A stretch of 27,500 nucleotides of DNA from Zygnema cylindricum (lineage: Eukaryota > Streptophyta > Zygnematophyceae > Zygnematales > Zygnemataceae): assembly GCA_037447655.1 (NCBI GenBank), contig JBBHKE010001687.1, forward strand, positions 23,415 to 50,914, read 5' to 3'. This document shows positions 19,596 through 27,500 of the stretch, in pieces. Positions within the stretch are counted from its first letter, which is position 1, and each line of letters begins with the position of its first letter. Made by a program: the position numbers and the translations under genes. A model generated the notes under the pieces. The model saw only the letters and a list, made by a program, of their open reading frames with translations, did no database searches and was not told where the DNA came from.

Positions 19596-19691
19596 AATTT
19601 GTTTGTAAAGAATTTGTAAGAGTGTTGCTTAGGCAGTTTAAGGTTGCTTAGTTGTTAGTGATCAGTCAAGATGGACGATCAAAGTTTACAC
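19596..19691 (+). repeat. Second copy of the element C leader and gag start
   Basis: This 96-base stretch matches 14511-14606 with three differences by eye, including the gag start (ATGGACGATCAAAGTTTACAC region). It stops abruptly at 19691, where element D gag sequence begins, with one shared base at the join. Confidence 0.9.
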
Positions 19692-19722
19692 TTCCCAGCT
19701 TGCTTATGAAGATTTATCTATT

Positions 19723-20460
19723 GTGGCTTGTTTTCAATGTGTCAACTTCGACCATTTGGCCGCATCTTGTCCCGATAATGAACGTCAATGGCATTTTTGC
19801 GAGAAGTGGGGCCATATAGGCCCGCAACGCTACTCTAAAATTGATTATGGAGGCAGCGCTTTTAAGGGAGAAGGTGGTGGCCGATTTGATGGTCGCGGCG
19901 ATCGTGGCGGCAGTCAGGGTGGAAGAGGAGGTCATTTTATGGTGGACGGCCAATTCAAAGGAGGCGAAGGAGCACATTATTTCGCCTTCCTCAATTTTGA
20001 GATTGACTTGTTGGAAAGCGTGAAGCAACCAGAAAAAGAGTGTGTTATAGATTTTGGTGCTTTGCACCACGTATGTACTACACCTTGAATCGCTATTAGC
20101 GTCAATGTTTTTTTCGCCACTTAAATCATTTTTTCTCCTTACACACTTGTCGGATTTTGGATCTGATGGTTGCGATTGGAAGGTAACATTCCCAGCTTCC
20201 GATTGGCGGTCTCAAATTGTAAATCCGACAATTGTGTACGGAGAAAAGATGTTTTAAGTGGCGAAAAAAACATTGACGGTAATAACGATTCAAGGTGTAA
20301 CGCCACTCTTTTTGACAATATGCGCCAACTCATTGTACCAAAGCATTTTAATATCGCTAGGGGATAAGTAATTTCAATCTGAACAGCTGGAACGGTACAT
20401 TTAGGTTTGCCAACTTGGGATTTTGGCGAATAAAAATTAGTTGCGTTTTTAGATAATTCA
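19723..20460 (+). pseudogene. Element D gag zinc knuckle and protease, interrupted by a MITE
   Basis: The zinc knuckle CFQCVNFDHLAASC is intact (CX2CX4HX4C). A second, partial knuckle follows (HFCEKWGHIGPQ). A Gly/Arg-rich stretch leads to the protease motif CVIDFGALHHVC, which keeps the Asp lost in A but has Phe for Ser. The MITE cuts the frame at 20081. Confidence 0.84.
20081..20297. mobile_element. 217-bp MITE (full-length inverted repeat) in element D
   Basis: The ends are CACCTTGAATCG and CGATTCAAGGTG. Pairing extends inward through cgtcaatg, ttttttcgccacttaaa and tctcc with few mismatches, and more loosely to the centre, so the whole insert is one foldback. It is flanked by TA at 20079-20080 and 20298-20299. 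Element A has the uninterrupted site tactaacg (TA at 5917-5918). A TA duplication fits a Tc1/mariner (Stowaway-like) MITE. There is no coding capacity. Confidence 0.93.
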
Positions 20461-20474
20461 TAGATCTGTGAATT

Positions 20475-21400
20475 GTGAATTTATTAAGTGTACCACAAAT
20501 TCAGCTCGGGGGCGACAATGTACACGTTTTGGGCGACTCAACTTTAGAAATTGTACAATATGATGACGTAACTATTAGCGAAGGAGAAGCGACAAATTTA
20601 ATTCCCAATCGACTTCTATGGCATCACCACGTCCAATTTGGCGACATTATAAATCAAATCTCAAAATTGAAGGGTATCTCACCTTTTGGCACGACCAGAT
20701 GTGCCATACATTCGAAGGAAGCCTATGTCGCATGATAAAAAATAGGAGTGTAAGAGGATTCAATTTGGCGACGGGTGACAAGATTAATGGATACGAGAGG
20801 TGTTTTAAAGGGCGACAAATCCGGAAGCCCCATCGGGTGGAGGTTTTGATCCATCGATCTTAGCATCCGGTTAAATTAGTTCACATCAATTTATGTGGCG
20901 TCATCAAACCTGACACTATCGGAAAAAATAAATATACTATAGTGGTCGTCGACGATTTTTTTTTCATGGGTAATGAATTTGAAAAAAAAAATGATGCTTT
21001 CTAGCTCTTTCAATAATGACATGTAATAGCTGAGAGGCAATGTAAGAGGAAATTGAAATCTATTCGTTCCGATAATGGTGGTGAATTTATAGTTTTTGAT
21101 GCATATTGTAAGGAATGGGGAATTCAACATCAATACACCGCACCCTTCTCGCCGGAATCAAATGGCATCGCGGAGAGGAAAGATTGCACACTTCAACAAA
21201 TGGTGCGTTTAATGATTCATGGATCCAGTTGAAGCATCAATTTATGGGGAGATGTTATTTTATCTGCCACTTATATTTGCACTCAGCGGCTCACTTCAGT
21301 TTGGGGGGGGAGAGCGCCATACAAAGTATGGTATGACAGTTGATCACATTCGAATTTGGGGGTGTCGCTCAAAAGAGGAAGGGGTTGCATCTCGAAGTTG
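20475..21400 (+). pseudogene. Element D integrase, broken
   Basis: It begins NLLSVPQIQLGGDNV as in A. The finger remnant INGYERCFKG again has Tyr for the first Cys, and VHINLCG again has Asn for the first catalytic Asp. SDNGGEF keeps the second Asp and SPESNGIAERK the Glu, in broken frames. Confidence 0.8.
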
Positions 21401-23320
21401 ATCCTGATATTTTGCTGGTTATAGCTCCAACGGAAGCCTTTATTGGATTTATGATCCGATCCCCAATGTCATTGAGGAATCTCGCGATGCAGAGTTTCAT
21501 GAGGACCGTTATCAGGATTTCTCGATCGGCGAAGCGAATTTCGAATCTTGATTTTTATGAGGATTATGATATACGAAATTTTCTCGATATTGAAGGCTCG
21601 AATTCGGACATTGAGCCGGAATTGGTCTCCCATGTTAAAAGGGGAAAGAGGAAATTTTACGAAAATTTGAATTTGGATAACATTGAAAGTGATTCTCGAA
21701 GTGAAAATTCCCGAATGTCTTAGGATACCCAAAAATCTTCGACTTCTAAATGGAATGGACGGAGAATATTGAAGAAGAACCGGAGAAAGAGAATGAATTT
21801 GAGCCACGACGAAGCATGAGGGAGGATAAGGGAAAAAATCCAGCTCAACTCTCATTTGGCCGAAAAGGGGAAATGTGGAGATTTCTCATTATTATATTTC
21901 AGCGGCGAAGGAGGAGTTCCTCTTGTAGCAATCACTATGCAAAAATCTGCGGGAGTTCCGCAATCGTACACCGAAGCTCGTGAATCATGCTATTTGGAAA
22001 AGAATTGGAAACCATCATGGGAGAAAGAGCTTCAATTGATAATCGATAATCGTACGTTGGAGGAGGTAAGCCTACCGGAAGTGAAGAATGCAATAAACCA
22101 TAAGTGGGTATTTAAAACGAAAACTGGTGCATCGGGTAAAATTGTGAACTATAAGGCCCGCTAGTGTGTAAGGGGTTTCAACAACGAGAAGGAATTGATT
22201 ACATCAGAATATATGCACCATTAGTGAAATTTGACTCCTTACGGATGACTATTGCTATTGCTGCTGGTGATAATAAGCATGTGCACCAGATGGACGTTGA
22301 AACAACGTTTTTAAATGGAGATTTAGAAAAAGAAGTTTATATGAAGGTGCCTAGATGGAGTGATTTCGAAGGAAAGAAAAAAACTTGGCGGCTGCGGAAG
22401 TCCTTGTACGAACTTAAACAAGCGCCCAAGACTTAGTATTTGCAATTACATAAAGTTTTGACGGAGTTTGGATTTGTTCGTAGTATTTTTGAGTTTGGCG
22501 TTTATGTAAAAGTCGAAGGGAAGTTTTCTAATGGAGATATTAAACTATCCCAAGCGCAGTATTGGAAGGAAGTGTTAACGATGTTTTCTATGTTGGATGC
22601 TAAACCGGTTTTTACTTCGCTTGACCCAAAAGTACAATATTGCAAATTTAAGGAGGTGATCGTCAATGTGCCTTATCGTGAGGCTATTAGAAGTTTGATG
22701 TACCTTACTGGTGCCACGCGGCCTGATGTTTTAGCTTTATTTTTAGCCGTGAGCCGATTTTGTCAGGCTCCTAAGAAAATTCATTGAGAGGCCATGAAGA
22801 GAATATTTAGATATCTTCCAGGCATTGTCCAAATCGGATTGGCAATTTGACCCGGATTGGAGTCGTTGCATTTCGTGATGCAGATTGGGGCGGCGACTTC
22901 GATAAAGAGAAGTCAACGTCTGGTTTTGCTTTTGTTTTTGGCGGAGCGGCAATTTCTTGGAGCTCGTGCCTTGAACCAACAGCTGCACTTAGTTCAACCG
23001 AAGCTAAATATATGACGTCGTGCCATACTTCCAAAGCTTCGATTTGGATCAAAGAAATGCTTGGCGAAATTGGCATCCCTATTGGTTTCTTGAAGATTTT
23101 CACTGAAAGTAAGAGTTCTATGGCATTGGTTAAGAATCCGCTCTTCCATTAGTGGTCAAAACACATCCACATTTAGTGGCACTTTGGATGTGATTTGGTT
23201 GCCCCTAAAGAGATCAAATTTATGTGCGTATCCACTTTGGAGGAAGCCATGGATATGCTTACGAAAGCGGCAGCGTATGACGTACTGCAAAGAGGAAGAC
23301 TTAATTTGGGATTGATGTAG
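21401..23320 (+). pseudogene. Element D linker, reverse transcriptase and RNase H; RT active site deleted
   Basis: The linker RRSMREDKGKNPAQLSF, then INHKWVFKTKTGASGK, HQMDVETTFLNGDLEKEV and LYELKQAPKT are readable. VKVEGK near 22520 then jumps directly to FSNGDIKLSQAQYW, removing about 152 bases present in A, including the YxDD catalytic loop. RNase H shows DADWGGD and GGAAISWSS, and the end matches A (TAG at 23318-23320). Confidence 0.85.
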
Positions 23321-23788
23321 TGATTACACATTTGAGAGGGTTCAAATATGTAATCGGCCGTTCCACGACCGAACGCTCGACCGTTGAAGTTCGGTCTTAT
23401 GTTTATTGGTGTTTTGTTTCGCGTTGTAGTTAAGTTTTAGTTTGTTGGTTTTGCATAGATTCTGTTTCGCGTCGAGCAAATCTAGTGGAATATGTTCGAA
23501 TAGTACTTTTGTATTATGTTGTTTAGTGTGTAGACGTCGGTTCATTGGTAGGCACTTAGTGCGCATTATGTGTGTGGTTTCATTTGTTTTGGGTTGAGTA
23601 GTTACGTTACCATTGAAGAAGTTACATAGTGAGACGTAGAGAGAGAGAGAGAGATTGAAGTTATCTTTTTGTAAGAAAAATTATCCATCGAATATATTGG
23701 CTTCTGTGGAGTGCTCTTTCTCGCGTGATTTTATTCTTGCTTCCGCTTTGTCTTTGCACTTTGTCTTTTGCGTAACGATCCATCAACA
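23316..23788 (+). repeat. 3' LTR of element D
   Basis: TGTAGTGATTACAC to CATCAACA, 473 bases. It preserves the empty target site of the foldback element in the A LTR, and differs from A by an expanded gagaga stretch near 23638-23655 and scattered substitutions. Confidence 0.83.
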
Positions 23789-24605
23789 AGGATAGGAAAA
23801 GGGAGAGGGAGAGGGAGAGGGTGAGGGATAAATCAAGGGAGTGGAAGAGAGAGAGAGAGCGAAAGGGAGTAGGAGAGGGAGAGGGAGAGGCAAAGGGAGA
23901 TGGAGCGGGAAAAGGAGAAAGGGAGGGAGAGGGTGGGGGAGAGGTGCGGGAAAGGTAGAGGGAGACAGATGCACAGAGAGAGGGAGACGAGGGAGAGGGA
24001 GAGGGAGGAGTGGGAGGAGGGGAAAAGGGAGAAAGAGTGGAGAGAGAGACAGTGGTAAGGGAGTACGGAAGAGAGAGGACAGGCGGGAAGAGACAGGATA
24101 GATGGAGAGGGAGGAGAGAGGTGAGAGGGAAGGTTAAGGAGAGAAGGGGAGGAGGAAAGGGAGGGCGAACAAAAGGCTGAGGGTGAAGGAGGGAGATAAA
24201 GCTGGAGTGGGAGAGAGAGGGAGATGGAGAGGGAAGGAGAGAGGGAGATAGAGAGGGAAGGAGAGATGGAGGTGCAGATAGGGAGTGTGAGAAGGGGGAG
24301 AGGAAGAGGGAGGAATGGGAGAAGGAGAAGGAGAGGGAGAGGTAGAGGGAAAGACAGAGGGGGAAGGAGAGGAGGGATGGGGAAAGAAGGGTAGGAGAGA
24401 GTTAGAGAGAGGGGGAATGGAGAGGGAGGGTTAAGTCGAGAGAGAGAGGGGGAAGAGAGGAGGGTTTCGGAAATTGGGAGGAGGGGGAGAGAGATGAGGG
24501 GCAAAAAGGATGCCGGAGGACGTGAGAGGATGGAGAGAGAGAGCGGAGGGAGAGAGAGAGGTAAAAGGAGAGGTAGAGGAAGAGGGAGAGGGAGATGGAG
24601 AGGGA
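23789..24605. repeat. GA-rich tract after element D
   Basis: 23789-24177 is homologous to 10527-10932. Beyond it the tract continues for over 400 bases as unrelated gggaga sequence. The long minus-strand Ser/Leu/Pro frames here are compositional. Confidence 0.85.
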
Positions 24606-24734
24606 CCTAAACAGATGAAGTAACTCTAAACATTCAACAAAACACAAATATAAGAAGAAAAATAGATATAGTGTGGTTTGAATACAATCAAAATCCAAAG
24701 TCTGCCGAACTTGTTTATGTAAACCAATTCACTG
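24606..24734 (-). other. Possible downstream exon of the minus-strand gene
   Basis: On the minus strand a pyrimidine-rich ttttctag acceptor precedes ACAGTGAATTGGTTTACATA, starting at 24734. A diverged copy of the same junction (ttatccag, then AAAGTGAATTATTTCACATA) starts at 24768. No domain is recognised. If joined to the EGF exon at the GT within its repeat, both copies give a stop within three codons. It may also be only 3' UTR or non-coding. Confidence 0.3.
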
Positions 24735-24768
24735 TCTAGAAAAATAGAGTATGTGAAATAATTCACTT

Positions 24769-24929
24769 TCTGGATAAATAGTCAAAAACTTATACTATAG
24801 TTGCCGTCATTGATCACAAAACCGCAAAAATGTTTTTGATATTTTATATGCCGATTCGACAAAATTTTGCAACGTAATTTTTAGAAGTTAAAACTCCACT
24901 GTCTTTTTGAACAATTTGGTTACCATAAA
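24769..24929. other. AT-rich spacer
   Basis: Mixed AT-rich sequence with no exon, repeat or transposon that I can recognise. Confidence 0.4.
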
Positions 24930-25050
24930 ACCCCAATTAGTTTACTCGCTTTTGGTGTGTGTATAACCATTGTTGCGTAGAAAACCCCTTTTTTTTGCAA
25001 AGTTGGTTACTTCCGTTGTCGATATAACATGTGTTGCATATACAACACCG
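24930..25050 (-). repeat. Two diverged copies of the EGF exon right edge, 60-bp period
   Basis: On the minus strand the end of the EGF exon (TTGCAACAATGGTTACAC to the AGTATAC region) recurs with starts exactly 60 and 120 bases downstream (plus-strand anchors 25088, 25028, 24968). After the TAA stop, the first copy still reads CICNTCYIDNGSNQLCK in the same frame against CVCNNGYTNTESKYTCK. A GT follows GAAAGCAA, CGGAA and AAAGCGA in the three copies. Confidence 0.82.
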
Positions 25051-26731
25051 TTATTTGCAAGTATACTTGCTTTCGGTGTTTGTGTAACCATTGTTGCAAA
25101 CACATTTATATTTGTCTCCACTCCCACTATTTATGGTACAAACTCCTTTTCCCCCACAAGCTCCTCCGCTTTGCGTGGCGTTACAAAATGAATTACATTC
25201 TTCCAAAGTCCTTTGTTCGCTAGAAAGACAATTGGAGGGAAGGAATTCGCCGAAGAAACAGTTATCCATTAAATATTCACAGAATCTAGTATCTAGTCCG
25301 TGGATTTTCCCAGAGAAATAGTTGCCAGAAATTTCCCTGTCATTTTAAATGCCAAAAATAAAAAAACAAAAATTGAGATCAACAAAAATGATGAGAAACG
25401 CAATTCTTCTCAGAGTTATTGCTAATATAGTTTTCACGTTTATAACTTTAGTTTTTTATGGTTTTTTTAGGGCCTTCTATCGTAAAAATCGCTTAAGCAC
25501 ATAATGATTAAATGAAGATCGCGAAAAACCAAAAAATATTCAGCAGTTGATTGCCTGTTAACCTGTTGATTTTAAAACCAATATGAAAACTCAAAATAAA
25601 AAACCTTAGAAATGACGATGGTAAAAAGTTCAATATAATAACAAAAAAGTGAAATTGAATCTAGAAATAACAATGGCGTCAAATGCAAATCACCCCATTG
25701 GACAAACTCGAAGAAGTGACGAAACAAAGACATGATGAAACATGAAAAAATCAGAAAAAGTTACTAAGTGTGAGGGCGAGTGTGAGTGAGTATGAGCGCG
25801 GTTTCGGAGAGAGTGAGAGTAAGATTAGAGTGTGTGAGAGTGAGAGAGAGTGAGAGTGAGAGTGAGATTATGTGAGTGTGAGAGCAATTTGAGAGAGTGA
25901 GAGTGACATTAGTGTGTGTGAGAGTTTAGAGCGTGAGAGCGGTTTGAAAAAGGGTAAGAGTGAGAGTGAGAGTGTGAGTTAGCGTGAGAGCGATTTGGGA
26001 GAGAGCGAGTGAGCAGGAGAGTGTAGTGAGAGCGATTGTGAGAGGGTGAGAATGAGAGTAGTGTGAGTGAGAGTGAGAGATTGAAAGCTATTTGAAAGAG
26101 GGTGAGAGTGAGAGCGTGAGCGTGAGGGCGGGACTGTGAGACTGCGAGAGAGTGAGATTGAGAGAGTGGGAGTGGGAGTGAGAGTGAGAGTAAAAGAGTG
26201 AGCGTGAAAGCGGTAAGAAAGAGGGTGAGAGTAAGAAAGAGAGTGAGAGTGAGAGTGAGAGTAACAACAGTTTGAGAAAGGGTGAGAGTGAGATTGAGAT
26301 TGTGAGCGAATGTGAGAGCAGTTTGAGAGAGAAAACAAAATTAAAATAAAAACAATGCAACAATTACTTTTCGATGCAATGTACAAATGAAGTTACTAAC
26401 CAATAGTTACCGCATCCATTATTAATATATTCAAAAATTCAAATCATTTCCAACTCGAATAATCATAAACTCAAAAGACAATAACCTTTAATATACGACA
26501 TATCAAGTTGAAGACATGCCTAAGAATAGAAATGAAGGATAAAACAAGAAAAAAATAGTAGAGACAAAAAATAACAAAAGGGAGAGGGAGAGGGAGAGGG
26601 AAAGGGAGAGCGAGAGAGGGAAAGAGAGAGAGAGAGAGATTCCACAAGGAGAATAAACTTACATTTGGCTTATGTTCAATTCTCGTATGAACCATGGAAC
26701 TTGTCCACTTAGTTGGTTATCGTTTAAATAT
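25051..26731 (-). CDS. Leucine-rich repeat protein with C-terminal EGF-like domain, 3' exons (partial gene)
   Basis: Two minus-strand exons are supported. Exon 26663-26731 is 69 bases, one LRR unit: one leading base, then YLNDNQLSGQVPWFIREL and NISQ, then two bases, with ccag before and gtaagt after. Exon 25051-25336 starts after acag and supplies the one base needed to keep frame. It reads ISGNYFSGKI (LRR) and then an EGF-like domain with six cysteines spaced C-8-C-5-C-11-C-1-C-12-C (CNATQSGGAC, CGGKGVC, CVCNNGY, ending YTCK and TAA). The LRR words resemble plant-type LxLxxNxLSGxxP repeats with one repeat per exon. LRR/EGF proteins are usually secreted or cell-surface recognition proteins, which is an inference here. 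The gene starts beyond the window and more exons may lie in the 1.3-kb intron, where LTGNQLLN (25562 downward) looks like a decayed LRR exon start. Confidence 0.75.
25337..26662 (-). repeat. Intron of the LRR/EGF gene with a GAGTGAGA-type tract
   Basis: Donor gtaagt and acceptor acag bound it. 25765-26335 is gagtgagagtgag sequence with a longer motif recurring every 100 bases or so (gagagcgatttgagagag and variants such as gagagcagtttgagagag). 26578-26640 is gggaga sequence. 25340-25760 and 26340-26570 are AT-rich with no confident exon. Confidence 0.7.
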
Positions 26732-27109
26732 CTGGTAAATGAAAAATGAAATTCCTCCCAGCACCCCGAACCCAGATTTAGGTTGTTATTCCATTATATT
26801 TACATACACATGCATATAATGCATATAACCATATGTATTTATATGCATACATTTATTTAAGAGAAAGAAAAAAATGTTAATGAATCACCGCAATAACATC
26901 GTTCATTAGTTAGTCAATGTTTTCCATAGAAAAAAGTCAACAAAAAGAAAATACAAGAAGAAAAACGTAGAGGCGAAATGCAACAACGACAATAACAATA
27001 ACACATTGTTATTTCACGCACAAATACACTTATATACAGCACACACTAAATAATCTATTATAACATGCACAGAGTATGAAGCACGAACACCAAAGACAGA
27101 AAAAAAACC
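26732..27109. other. AT-rich sequence upstream of the LRR exon
   Basis: This is probably intron of the minus-strand gene. A possible diverged copy of the LRR exon left edge lies near 26776-26800 on the minus strand (NNNLNLG against NDNQLSG), but it is weak. Nothing else is recognised. Confidence 0.4.
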
Positions 27110-27500
27110 ACATTCATACACATACACATTCACATTCACATACACACACATTCACATACACATTCACATTCACATTCACATACACATACACATTCATAAA
27201 CACATACACACACATTCACATACACATTCACATACACACATTCACATACACATTCACATTTACATACAGATTCACATTTACATACACATACATATTCACA
27301 TGCACATACACATTCACATTAACTTTCGCATTCACATTCACACTCACATACACATTCACATACACACTTTCTCATTCACATACACACACATACCCATTCA
27401 CATTCACATACACATTCACATTCACATTGACATACACATACACATACACATTCACATTCACATTCACATACACATTCACATACACATTTACATCCACATA
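27110..27500. repeat. TTCACA/TACACA hexamer array
   Basis: About 390 bases of alternating ttcaca and tacaca hexamers, running off the end of the window. Purine/pyrimidine alternation in the acaca parts is regular. It is likely intronic to, or upstream of, the LRR gene exons. Confidence 0.9.

Larger units (their letters stand above)
19691..23788 (+). mobile_element. Ty1/copia retrotransposon D, paralogue of element A, 5'-truncated
   Basis: It aligns with element A from A position 5529 through the 3' LTR. It begins in the middle of gag, fused to a C-type leader. Relative to A it lacks the 921-bp foldback in the LTR, has a 217-bp MITE at 20081, lacks about 152 bases of reverse transcriptase, and lacks the 27-bp RNase H duplication. 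Stops and frameshifts occur throughout. Confidence 0.9.

Noticed and set aside
23833-24504. A 223-codon minus-strand open frame rich in Leu, Ser and Pro
   Set aside because: It is the reverse of the GA-rich tract. The frame length follows from a lack of T/A-containing stop codons in such sequence.
25979-26386. Minus-strand Ser/His/Leu frame of 135 codons
   Set aside because: Product of the gagtgaga repeat inside the LRR/EGF gene intron, with donor and acceptor on either side.
27110-27500. Hexamer array considered as telomere or CRISPR-like array
   Set aside because: Units are irregular mixtures of ttcaca and tacaca without unique spacers, and do not resemble G-rich telomere repeats. It is a plain microsatellite.

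Overview
The window is nuclear DNA from a eukaryote. It has spliced genes with GT-AG introns, Ty1/copia retrotransposons, cut-and-paste DNA elements and very large amounts of simple-sequence DNA. Intron tracts of C/T and T/G, a plant-like leucine-rich repeat (LRR) gene with one repeat per exon, and no bacterial-style operons suggest a protist or alga, but the sequence does not identify the species. The standard genetic code fits all readable genes.

Layout. (1) 1-2906, plus strand: the 3' three exons of an Mpv17/PMP22-family membrane protein gene. Its 5' end lies before the window. (2) 2907-4790: T-rich, GA-rich and CT-rich low-complexity DNA, ending in short minisatellites. (3) 4930-10526: decayed copia element A, with a 921-bp foldback DNA element inserted in its 3' LTR. 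(4) 10527-10932: GA-rich tract. (5) 10940-12681: 5'-truncated copia element B, the best preserved pol here, followed by LTR sequence. (6) 13738-14510: the pol tail, polypurine tract and LTR of another copia element (X). (7) 14511-18786: copia element C with broken gag-pol, then an LTR-like region to about 19595. (8) 19596-19691: a second copy of the C leader, fused to element D (19691-23788). D is a second copy of A and carries a 217-bp MITE. (9) 23789-24605: GA-rich tract homologous to the one after A. (10) About 24600-27100, minus strand: the 3' exons of an LRR/EGF protein gene with a 1.3-kb repeat-filled intron. (11) 27110-27500: a TTCACA/TACACA array.

The most unusual signal is in the two host genes. 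Exon edges, including the splice site, are repeated as diverged partial copies running into the neighbouring intron or flank. Left exon edges are copied to the left and right edges to the right. At Mpv17 exon 1 the 3' edge has four decayed copies, each keeping a GT in the donor position. Other edges of the same gene, and the EGF exon of the unrelated minus-strand gene, show the same layout. I call these splice-junction echo arrays.

The retroelement region gives a readable history. A and D share inactivating substitutions, an LTR and the GA-rich DNA beyond it, so they are best explained as a duplicated block rather than two insertions. Each later received a different DNA transposon, and the other copy preserves the empty site.
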